Origin: Rhodeus uyekii
Lineage: Eukaryota; Chordata; Actinopteri; Cypriniformes; Acheilognathidae
Reading direction: 5' to 3'
Assembly: GCA_037043235.1 (NCBI GenBank)
Contig: JAWRVZ010000133.1
Span: 1,089,856 to 1,153,855, forward strand
DNA length: 64,000 nucleotides
The position numbers and the translations under genes are program-made. Under the pieces are notes generated by a model, which worked only from the letters and a program-made list of their open reading frames with translations, was not told where the DNA came from and made no database searches. Shown here one piece after another: positions 55,668 to 64,000 of the stretch; position 1 is the first letter of the stretch; each line of letters opens with the position of its first letter.

Positions 55668-56010
55668 TAACGCCCCCCTTCCGGTAGGCGTGTCCTCGCG
55701 CCGACAACTGCGGAGGGTGGGCAGGGGACCTGGAGGGGGTCAGAACAGGACTCGACAGACCACTACAAAGGAAGCAGAACAAGAACCAAAGTTCTCAATG
55801 AAAAATAATAATTCAAAAAAGTCCTCAATACGACATGGAAAAAAAAAACAGGGTTACCAGCAGGTGACCAGGGATGAGCCGGGACAGTGAGCCCGGCAGG
55901 CTCAGGCAAGACCAGCGGGTCAGGCGGCGGCTGCGCGGGCAGATCAGGCAAGAGTTCTTTGGGTTCGGGCGCCGACAAGAGTCACTGGTGGCTCCGGCAA
56001 GGAAAGAGAG

Positions 56011-56150
56011 TCTGGTTTGAGGTGGCGGCCTCTGGTTTGAGGTGGCGGCCTCTGGTTTGAGGTGGCGGCCTCTGGTTTGAGGTGGCGGCCTCTGGTTTGA
56101 GGTGGCGGCCTCTGGTTTGAGGTGGCGGCCTCTGGTTTGAGGTGGCGGCC
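56011..56150 (-). repeat. Seven exact 20-bp tandem repeats
   Basis: TCTGGTTTGAGGTGGCGGCC is repeated seven times without change. As 20 is not a multiple of three, three units make one 20-residue peptide period, and all three sense frames encode the same periodic peptide in shifted register. Confidence 0.95.
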
Positions 56151-56425
56151 GTTGGACCTGGTTGCGGCGCTCTGGAGCGTGGACTTGGTCACAGCTGATG
56201 GTGTTGGCTGACTGGCTTGGAGAGTGGCGCTCACCTGACACACATACATGGATTCTTGCCAGCTTAACTCGGTCAGGTCCGGGAGGCCTCGATCTGGAAA
56301 TGGTTTGCTCTGAACTAGAGCAGCATCTTCAGCGCGCTATCATCCAGGGATGAGAAAGCGGCAAACCAGTTGAACCTCCGGGCGAACTCTGAGTTCTCCC
56401 AGTCAATCCAGAGAACCTCTACGAA
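56130..56425 (-). pseudogene. Gag-like module, broken
   Basis: On the minus strand the pieces NSEFARRF, SSLDDSALKMLL, RANHFQ, LPDLTELSWQES appear in order but in different frames and with a stop. They parallel SREFCELA, SGLDDAALKTIY, GANYYQ and LPDTSGLSWREA of the ORF at 740-2761. This shows the two elements share a real protein module. Confidence 0.75.
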
Positions 56426-56478
56426 GTGTTCCATCATCCATGATCATCTTTTCAGGCAACAAACCTGGTCAGTTGTTC

Positions 56479-56824
56479 TGTAACGAATGGTGTTGCTGGT
56501 GTGCAATGCAGAGAGTACGATGAGGAAAGCAGGGTAAAATCAATTCATTTAATAATAAACAAAAGACTTAAAATATAAACCAAAAGAAGCACACATGTGC
56601 AAAGACCGGAACTTAACAAAACTCAATAAACTCAGGACATCCACACACGACTAACATCTTCAAAACCACCAAACACAAGGGAAATGCAAGAGTGATTTGT
56701 ACACAAGGAAATGACAAACACCTGGGAGACGTGGTAATTAAGTGATTACATGACAGGTGCAGGGAGTGAAACGATAGACAGGAAGTGACAAAGAAGACCC
56801 AGACAGACAGGAACAAGTGTTACA
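56479..56824 (-). repeat. 5' LTR of the second gag-only element
   Basis: 346 bp with the same ends; carries about 38 bp absent from the other LTR, in two blocks (near 56506 and 56733). Confidence 0.88.
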
Positions 56825-57139
56825 GTAACTTCTTCTGGTATACTTGTTTTGAAATGAATTGGAATCATCTCAGAGAGAGAGTTTACAGGCAAAATCGCTC
56901 TTTTTGTAGTTGTTCCACAGTTGTAGTCATAAATTTACAGACACTTTGCAGAGTCAGGAAATTGTTAATAATTAAAATAAAATAAAAAATGATGTAAAAA
57001 ATAACTGTACAACTGTAAAAAAATAAAATATGACAAAATAATAACCAAATTGACAGAAATGAACCTATTCATTAGTTTCATTAGTTAATACTGTGCATCA
57101 TTGCCAGGAAGACTGTTTTTGTTTTGTAACAGTTATGAT

Positions 57140-57415
57140 GATATTAATAATTCATTACATTTATATATCGCTTTTTTTTTCAGGTACTCAAAGCACTTTA
57201 CATATGCAAGGGGAAATCTCCTCAACCACCACCAATGTGCAGCATCCAGCTGGATGATGCGATGGTGGCCATATTGCACCAGAACGCTCACCACACTCTA
57301 GCTTATTGGTGGAGAGCAGACAGAGCGATAAAGACAATCTGTATTTGGGAATGATTATGAGGCCAATGAAAATGAAAGAGGCCAATGAGAAAATTTGGCC
57401 AGGATTAAACACTTA
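57140..57415 (+). repeat. Dispersed fish repeat
   Basis: TTCATTACATTTATATATCG, CTCAACCACCACCAATGTGC and CCAGCTGGATGATGCGATGG mark a repeat I recognise from many fish genomes but cannot classify. Confidence 0.65.
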
Positions 57416-58047
57416 CTTTTTTTCTTTTGTGCACAACCTAATTTCCTCAGTTCTCCCAAACAAGTACTGACCAGTCTCAACCCTGCTCAGCTTCAGTGAG
57501 AAACCAAGGTTAGGTTGCAGGTAATTTTGCTGCTGGCGAGTTGTTCTGTATTTGTCCTGAATTCAACTCTAAATTGTTTTTCTCACAAAATCAACATTTC
57601 ACGTGGATGACAATTGAGGAACTTGTACACAAAAGCTGCAAACATTGAAAGATGCTCAAGAAGGAAACATTATGCATTAAGAGCTGGGGGTATAAGATTT
57701 TGAACAGGATGATTGATGCAACTTGTTTTTATTCCCTCTTATTTTTTTACTATTGTAGAGGATTTACAGTTAAGACCTGAGGACCAGATATGTTGAATGA
57801 AGACCAGGAGTCAGAAGTGCAGTCAATAGAAGAAATGTTAGTGAAGTTTAGTTTGTAGTTTCATCAGCAGAAGCCAGTTTCAGGTCTCACAAGGAGTTCG
57901 TAGGCCGCCCCACTTACAATAACATTGTTACAGCAATTATACTCTAACAGAAGCTGCTAACTACGTCAATGATGACGGGTAATGATTCTGATTGGCTAAG
58001 AAAGAAAGAAAGATAAACAAAACGTCTCAGGTTACTTACGTAACCCT

Positions 58048-58212
58048 CGTTCCCTTAGAGGGAACGAGACACTGCGTTGAAACGCATATGGGAACGCCTT
58101 AGCGTGATTGTCTCTTGAAGCGCAATTGAAACCAGGTGTGCGAGTGCACGTAGCCGAGGGTGACGTCATGAGCCAGGAGTATATCAGCACGCAGCACACT
58201 AGCAGCCGCAGC
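58048..58212. repeat. DIRS left inverted terminal repeat
   Basis: GACACTGCGTTGAAACGCAT through GCACACTAGCAGCCGCAGC; about 165 bp, inverted at 60486-60650 with few differences. The extreme ends differ, as is usual for DIRS. Confidence 0.9.
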
Positions 58213-58260
58213 TTGACCAGTGTCTGAAACAGCCGGCGTGCGATGGAGCTGAGGCTACGA

Positions 58261-58364
58261 GACGCAGTGTCTCGTTCCCTCTAAGGGAACTAGGGTTACG
58301 TAAGTAACCTGAGATGTTCCCTGTCAAGGGAACTCAACACTGCGTCGAAACGCATATGGGAACG
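58261..58364. repeat. DIRS internal complementary region
   Basis: Contains GGGTTACGTAAGTAACCTGA, the complement of the left end, directly followed by GTTCCCTGTCAAGGGAACTC, the complement of the right end. In DIRS models this junction templates circle formation. Confidence 0.85.
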
Positions 58365-58496
58365 AGAATACCCACGCCGCCTCGGCGAACGGAGTACGCC
58401 AAGCTAACGTAGCTCACTACGAAAGGGCTAAAGTTCCCAAAGCGGGGTTAAGGTCTAACTGGTAGAACCCAATAAAGCCCCGAAACATACGAAAAG

Positions 58497-59190
58497 TTAG
58501 TCCGACCTACGCCATGAATCCGCTCTGCGGACGTAGGCGTCCAGTGCTCGCACTGGACAGACCTTGCTCTTGGAGTCCTGGTCATGATCATCATAGGGGG
58601 GAGGACATAAGGCCTGTAGTACAATGTGACGAGCTGGGCTCGACAGAACCTTCGGAACGTACCCTGGTCTGGGAGAGAGAAAGGCTTTCGCCAGACCAGG
58701 GGTAAACTCCAAACAGGAGGGGGCCACTGACAGGGCCTGAAGGTCGCCAACCCTCTTAAAGGAAGAGATGGCCAAGAGGAAAACCGTCTTAAGAGTAAGG
58801 AACTTGTCCGAGATGTCCTCAAGTGGCTCGAAGGGTTCCAGGGACAAGGCTTGGAGAACCAAGGATAAGTCCCAGGGTGGAACCCGTGAGCGTACCACAG
58901 GCCTCAGCCGTAAGGTGCCCCGGAGGAAACGAGGGGTACGTGGTAAGCCGCAATGGCAGCCACGTACACCTTAAGCGTGGAGGGGGACAGCCCGGCAGCG
59001 AATTTGTGTTGTAGGAACTCCAGGACGATACCGACATGGCAGGTCACAGGGTCTACATGCTTGTTGTAGCACCAGGAAGTGAAGATAGAACACTTCTGAG
59101 CATAGAGTTTCCTCGTGGACGGGGCTCTAGAGTGGAGAATGGTCTCAATGACCTCAGTCGAGGGACCTGAGTCTATGAGTCGGGCCCCCT
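58497..59190 (-). pseudogene. DIRS tyrosine recombinase, truncated
   Basis: The N-terminal core-binding part (APSTRKLYAQKCSIFTSWC) is followed, after a frame change near 58900-58930, by the first catalytic Arg region (FKRVGDLQALS) and VCPVRALDAYVRRADSWRRS. The HxxR...Y part is absent, so the enzyme would be inactive. Confidence 0.88.
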
Positions 59191-59229
59191 CAGAGCAGCG
59201 GTGGGAGGAGCTGCTGCTGGGCTGTGGCT

Positions 59230-60481
59230 GGCTCGCAGACCCAGCGGGACGAGGGCGGCGGGGGAGGATCTTCCTGAACGCTACCTCTTGTTTGGCAGCC
59301 TCCTGGAATCTCTCGACAGCCATTTTGACGGCATCGCCGAAGAGACCAGGAGGCATAAGAGGAGCGTCAATCAGGATGTTTTTATCCTTCTTTCTGAGGG
59401 TTGTGAGGTTAAGCCACAGATGTCTTTCTGTGGCCACCAGGGCTGCCATAGAGCGATTGAACTGGCCGTTTCTCTGGCAGCCCGCAGAGAGAGATCGGTG
59501 GCCCTGTGCAGCTCGGCTACTGCCTCAGGGCCAATTCCTCCGGTTTGGTGGCCAGCGTTGGGGTTTTTAGGGGCGGCGATGAGTGGGAGGGCGAGGTAGT
59601 TAGCCAGCGCCTCCTCCACCTTAGGCATCGCCCCGTATCCGCGCTCTTTGGCTCCCACCAGGGTAGCATAGTTAGCGGAAACGCTGCTATGAACCCTGTG
59701 GGAGGCGGGCCGCTTCCATGACCTCGACACCTCAGTGTGGAGGTCTGGGAAAAAACGGCAAACCCCGGCGCTGAGGCTGTACCCGGGCGGGTAGGTAACG
59801 CTCGTCCAGCCGACTCTTAGGACGAGCATCCCTGGGCTTGGCCGGCCACTCGAGGCCAAGCCTTGCCGTTGCCCGAGTAATTCCCTTGAGCAGCTCCTCG
59901 AATGCGGGTGAAGCCGATGGCGCCTCGGCTTCCTCCACATCTACACTGACTACATCCACCTCCAGCTCCTCAGAACTGGAGAGGTTGAGCAGTGCGTCAT
60001 CACCCAGGTCGGAAGTAATCACCGCATGGTGCGCTTCCGAGTCCTGAGTGAGAGTGGACTCAGCAGGTAAAGGAGGAGAAAAGACATCACCCGTCTCCAT
60101 CCCCGCTGCTAAGTCTAGCTGCGATCCCCACGAGAGCAGCTGCCGCTGAGCCTCAGCTACAGCGGGACCAGACCCACGAGGACCGCGTGCTTGAGCTACC
60201 TCCTCAAAGACAGCCAAGCGTGAGCGGAGAGTGCGCAGCGGCAGCTGCAAATACTCTGCACACTCAGAGCCCTCGAAGCGCTGAGCGTGCGTGTTCCTCG
60301 CCCAAACAATAAACACAGAGAGCGTGTGTATCCTTACCCGTGATAAAACGCGGGCAAGGAGGGACACAACGCTTGAAGGACTGTGTATCCGCCATTGAAA
60401 TAAAGGTAAGTGGAAATCAATCGACTTACAGCCAGCAGAGCAACTCAAAAACACGTTAGCTTCGAGCGCTGTTGAAGACAC
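59230..60481 (-). pseudogene. DIRS gag-like protein, frameshifted
   Basis: Segments ECAEYLQLPLRTLRSRLAVF, SHRVHSSVSANYATLVGAKE, RGYGAMPKVEEALANYLA, PEAVAELHRATDLSLRAARE and ERHLWLNLT follow the usual order. They need frame changes near 59745 and 59440. Part of the middle (after EALANYLA) is shortened. Confidence 0.85.
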
Positions 60482-60485
60482 TAAA

Positions 60486-60650
60486 GCTGCGGCTGCTAGT
60501 GTGCTGCGTGCTGATATGCTCCTGGCTCATGACGTCACCCTCGGCTACGTGCACTCGCACACCTGGTTTCAATTGCACTTCAAGAGACAATCACGCTAAG
60601 GCGTTTCCATATGCGTTTTGACGCAGTGTTGAGTTCCCTTGACAGGGAAC
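60486..60650. repeat. DIRS right inverted terminal repeat
   Basis: GCTGCGGCTGCTAGTGTGCT through TTGAGTTCCCTTGACAGGGA; the partner of 58048-58212. Confidence 0.9.
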
Positions 60651-61174
60651 TAGTAATTTTCCACACAAGAGCAGACAGTCTGAAGCATATCTTTGTTGAT
60701 CACATGATTAACAGGTTAGTGACCTTCTACATGGCTTATCGAGAACAACAAGTCATTCCGTCTTCTTATGGAGCCAGTTAATCATCTCACCAATACAGAC
60801 CATATAAACACACACACACACAGATACACAGCTTCTCCAAGGCTGAACTCGGCTCAGGCTCCAACTATCAACTGAGAGACTACCCAAAACATTTTGATAA
60901 CATGTTTTTATCTGGTGAGACAACTTTCAACAACTTTGTAAAATAATACTTAAAATTGTATAACTAGAGTGTCTGTTTTCCAGCTATAAAACATGCAAAA
61001 AAAACCTTTATGGCGGTTAGTAGAGGACTATTGCAGAACTTTTTGTGAATGCAAGAACAAATATTAACCTACCTAATCACATTCCCAAAGTATTTTTGCA
61101 ACCTTTTCTATTTTTGTCTGTTTTCTTTTTGTGCAAAAGTACAGTACATATAAACGTGTGTTTGTGTATCATAG

Positions 61175-61314
61175 GAGAAGCATCGTCAGGCATTGCTTGT
61201 TAAGAGACAGATCCAAGAGCTAGTGTCAGAGAAGGAGAGGAGGAGAAGGCTGGAGTCTCACAAGAGCGTGAGCTCAAAGCCAAAGCAGAGAGACTGGAAG
61301 CAGCTTTATTCAAG
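61175..61314 (+). pseudogene. ccdc158: ccdc158 exon with frameshift
   Basis: Starts EKHRQALLVKRQIQELVSEK in phase 0 and ends QERELKAKAERLEAALFK in a frame two bases away. Its length of 140 nt is not divisible by three although both neighbours need phase 0. The break is near 61258-61261 (TCTCACAAGAG), consistent with a 2-bp CA gain. Confidence 0.85.
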
Positions 61315-61429
61315 GTATCTGACGGTCTTTATGTTAAACAGGCTTATTACAAATACAACAGTATGACTGTTATGATAGTAGAGCAGATGACTGACATTGG
61401 GAAAAATAAAAACAATGTATATTCTACAG

Positions 61430-61522
61430 ATGTCTGACTGTTTTGCTGAGTGCCAAGACTTTATTCAGAAGCAGGAACAAGAGCTTATTAGGCTGAAACT
61501 GCATCATGCTTTAGTTATAAAG
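61430..61522 (+). pseudogene. ccdc158: ccdc158 exon (open)
   Basis: 93 nt, MSDCFAECQDFIQKQEQELI then RLKLHHALVIK; phase 0 on both sides, donor AAG|GTAAAC. Confidence 0.88.
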
Positions 61523-61632
61523 GTAAACTATAGACAAATTTACTGTAGTAGTAATTATTTGATCTCATCTTATGGTCAAACATTATTATTTATTTGCTGT
61601 TATGTTATTCCCATGTGTATATTTTTGGTCAG

Positions 61633-61749
61633 GAATTGTAGTGGTCAGGAAGCCAGAATTGGCGTAACATCCACAGATCTCCAGTCAGCAGTTGTACCCT
61701 ACAGACTCCTCTTCCCCTCGCTCAGCAGAACGTTAATGGCCCAAAGGAG
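61633..61749 (+). pseudogene. ccdc158: ccdc158 exon with premature stop
   Basis: 117 nt between TTGGTCAG and GAG|GTATGA. In the required phase 0 it reads Glu-Leu-stop (TAG at 61639-61641). The family has Glu-Leu-Gln here, so a CAG to TAG change is the simplest cause. Confidence 0.75.
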
Positions 61750-61839
61750 GTATGAAAAAGCCTCGCTAACTAATCACACACTTAAATATTTGCAATGACA
61801 GGATGTTCTGAAGTGGATTTTCCTCTGGGATGTTTCCAG

Positions 61840-61970
61840 TTGAGAGTCTGTGACCCAGTTGTCGATCTGAAGAGAGCTGTAAGAGAGGTGCATGGCGGCA
61901 TTGTTGAAGAGCAAGGACCACACGCTAGTACAGGCCTCCTAATGACCGAAGAAGACCTTGAATCTACACA
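61840..61970 (+). pseudogene. ccdc158: ccdc158 exon (open)
   Basis: 131 nt after TGTTTCCAG: DPVVDLKRAVREVHGGIVEE and MTEEDLEST, resembling the DLKQLL..VINEEP..TEED stretch of CCDC158; donor ACA|GTGAGT. Confidence 0.72.
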
Positions 61971-62960
61971 GTGAGTCTCAATCATAAAAAGCTGTTATAG
62001 AGGAAAACACCTTAGGAATATCACAGCATCAGGGAATGGAGGGATTGAGGAAATTGCATAAAAGTTTTGTGTATAACTCAAGTGTTATTAATAATTTTCA
62101 CTGAAGACCTGCTAAAACTAAAGATGCTGAATGTACCACAAGGCATATTGAGAGAATAACCAGCTACACTTGCAAGTTAAGTAAGTAAAGTTTAGTAGTT
62201 TTATGTCCTCAAATCACACAGACACGGATCTTTGATTCCCAATATAGTGTTTTTGTCTCAGTGAAGAGGTTTCATAACATTTAAGTGCTTTCTGCAGTGA
62301 TTTATGCTTTTTCTCCACTCTCTGAGTGAAGAGTTAATGCTCTGAGACACATTCAATGCATGTGCTGCTTGCTGCATGTGTGCTTTGCAGTGAGCTCAGA
62401 ACTGGTGAACCTTACAAGCTGGATTGCAATGACCCTTTATCAATGACAGTCAGTCTATGTGCCACTACTCATTAAAACTCATTAACTGATCTTTGCTAAT
62501 TTGGAAAAATACATAAATATAATGAAATGTCTCTTGTTTAACAGACAATGCTGTATTGTTTAGAGTGGGTCAGATGTGCTATTCCCTCTCTGCTCGCACG
62601 GCAGGATGCAGGTCTCCTGTGCACTTTCTCCTCACTTCTGATCTTCCTGCTGACAGAAACTATTGGCTGGAGATGGTGCACCCTGCACACACTAATCAGA
62701 TATGTAAGCTTCACATCAAACACAATTAGAGCCGTTTTATGAAAATTAAACAGATAAGTGTTCCCTGCAGCAGGATTTATTTAACAGTGCCAAAGATTTA
62801 ATTAGTATACTGTATGTTGTAAATCACAATGAGTGATTAATTGGTTATAAAGCTGAACATTTATTGGTCTTTTATCAGCTGCCAACAATCAAGATGAGCT
62901 CAAAGGACAGGAATCACAGCTGGACAGACAGTAGCGCTTGCTGAACGATCTTCAACTGAA

Positions 62961-64000
62961 GGATGGTGGGCAGAATTACACTATTTGTGTTTTGTCTCAA
63001 AACATGTGCTTGACTTTGACTGTGACTGGCCTTAATGCGATTTGCAGCTTAAAGTTGGGGGAGAAATTGAAAACCTCAAATCAGACATTTTCTGCTTCTT
63101 TTCTGCTTTTGTTCTATCTTAAGATGCCTGTTTTTCTGACAAATATTATATTTAAATTTTAAATGTAGCAACCAAAAACACTTTTCATTCAGTAGGTTAT
63201 GTGCTGCTTAATACAGCAACTGTATGGAAGTTCAAGATAAACTTCTATTATTAAAATACCAACAAACTAAGCTCTGTATTGTTTAAATCACTTTCATTTG
63301 AATAAACATGACACAGAATAATATTAAGACTACTTCAATTTTTACTATTATTAAAATGGATTTGTTTGCAACTGAAAGTGTCAGAATAAACATGGCACAC
63401 AGGTAATTGTTGTCATTAGTGAATTTAGCCTATTGTGAAATAGCTTCTCAATACTCTGATGACAACACAGCTAAGCCGACTTATAACACCTAATAACAAT
63501 TGACCCTTCACAAGACCAGCCTTCAAAATATTACTTTATATAAATATAAATTTTGCCATCTACCATTTTTATCTGCCTGGAAAAGTTAGAGAAGTTCAGC
63601 TCATTAGCATGGCAGAAAGCATAAAAGCAGACTTCAGGATGTTTACCTAAAAATTCTTTGAAAGCCCTTCTAAGTCCCACCAGGATGCTGAGAACTCAGT
63701 GTTTGCTTTTCACTGTAGGTTTTATGAATGAATAAAGAACTAGAGGAAAAGAAAACCATGCCAAATACGCTTTAGTTTTATTTATTTTTCTATCATGAAA
63801 TAGCAGTATTTGGCTTGGGGTAAAATTTTCCTTTTAATCTTGAAAAATGTAGTTTGGGGAACTGCATTTATAAGCTGAAGCATGAATGTGTGAAGTAATG
63901 TTCAATAAAACAACATAAGGGAATACTATTTAAAGAGTTTAATAGACAGCTCTCCCTTTAGATGATGATGTGGAGCCTCTGATCCTCTTCTGTTCATCTT
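62961..64000. other. Unassigned 3' flank
   Basis: AT-rich. At the extreme end the minus strand from 64000 to 63942 could encode a short basic/Ser-rich C-terminus (SSSKGRAVY then TAA), possibly the last exon of a gene beyond the window. Evidence is too thin to name. Confidence 0.25.

Larger units (their letters stand above)
55360..56824 (-). mobile_element. Second gag-only LTR retrotransposon
   Basis: LTRs at 55360-55667 and 56479-56824 (TGTAAC...TTACA ends) differ in length (308 and 346 bp) by small indels, so the copy is older than the one at 361. The 0.8 kb interior is minus-strand: primer-site region at 56467-56478, gag-like module, 20-bp repeats, then a polypurine tract at 55668-55682 (GGAAGGGGGGCGTTA on its sense strand). 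No clear target-site duplication remains. Confidence 0.88.
58025..60650 (-). mobile_element. DIRS-like tyrosine-recombinase retrotransposon, internally deleted
   Basis: Inverted terminal repeats (58048-58212 and 60486-60650) enclose a gag-like ORF and a tyrosine-recombinase ORF on the minus strand. Next to the recombinase end lies an internal complementary region (58261-58364) that matches both termini. This is DIRS architecture: no LTRs, no integrase. The reverse transcriptase/RNase H block expected between gag and recombinase is missing; gag runs straight into recombinase near 59190. Confidence 0.93.
48123..62960 (+). pseudogene. ccdc158: ccdc158 (coiled-coil protein), apparently decaying
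   Basis: A series of plus-strand exons encodes heptad-like coiled coil that follows CCDC158 in order. Clear exons: 50766-50934, 53635-53787, 54779-54891, 61175-61314, 61430-61522, 61633-61749 and 61840-61970. Weaker ones are 48375-48450, 50275-50510 and about 62875-62960. Motifs such as LEGADGHGLKVALGEQKQIT and FAECQDFIQKQEQELIRLKL match the mammalian protein as I recall it. Lesions: exon 61175-61314 is 140 nt between two phase-0 junctions (frameshift). The next-but-one exon has an in-frame TAG after GAATTG. Exon 50275 runs into TGA before a shifted frame. Near 62936 a TAG precedes RLLNDLQLKD. Conserved splice sites show recent decay. The molecular role of CCDC158 is not well defined. Sequencing errors could explain one lesion, hardly all. 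Confidence 0.82.

Noticed and set aside
56011..56150. CRISPR-like array
   Set aside because: The 20-bp units are directly adjacent with no unique spacers, in a vertebrate LTR element.
58819..60047. Plus-strand ORFs opposite the DIRS genes
   Set aside because: They are antisense to recognisable gag and recombinase segments on the minus strand.

Overview
The window is vertebrate nuclear DNA, almost certainly from a teleost and probably a cyprinid-like fish. It has intron-rich genes with GT-AG introns, is AT-rich, and is crowded with fish-type repeats: tRNA-derived SINEs with a CGCTTTGGATAAAAGC tail, L2-like LINEs, Tc1/mariner, hAT and pogo-like DNA transposons, a DIRS element and small LTR elements. 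Nothing prokaryotic is present, so there are no operons or ribosome binding sites.

Layout. 1-5.4 kb: a 2.9 kb LTR element with apparently identical LTRs and only a gag-like/proline-rich ORF, then an L2-like LINE 3' part. 5.58-24.1 kb (+): apba1 (Mint1/X11-alpha), reconstructed as 12 coding exons and 971 aa with every splice phase consistent. 24.1-28.9 kb: repeat-filled intergenic DNA. 28.9-42.0 kb (-): entrep1 (fam189a2), reconstructed as 11 coding exons and 584 aa, convergent with apba1 as I recall for the human locus. 42-46.7 kb: the entrep1 upstream region, a long GT/GA microsatellite, a second Tc1 copy, and a GC-richer segment with an RFX X-box. 46.7-47.8 kb: a hAT element with a perfect 8-bp target duplication. 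48.1-63 kb (+): scattered exons of ccdc158 carrying a length-proven frameshift and in-frame stops, so it looks like a decaying gene. Its introns hold an old Tc1 with a younger pogo-like element nested in it, a second gag-only LTR element (- strand), and an internally deleted DIRS element (- strand). The last 1 kb has no recognised gene.

How it fits together. The two intact host genes are independent: Mint1 is a presynaptic/secretory adaptor, and ENTREP1 is an endosomal membrane adaptor for a NEDD4-family ubiquitin ligase. The most unusual material is mobile. Two LTR elements 52 kb apart share a short gag-like domain, the same polypurine tract style, and a putative primer-binding site that is complementary to the element's own presumptive 5' RNA end. 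That complementarity covaries between them, suggesting a self-primed, pol-less family that carries large peptide repeats. A second surprise is an inverted ~0.5 kb copy of a ccdc158 exon and its intron inside an entrep1 intron.
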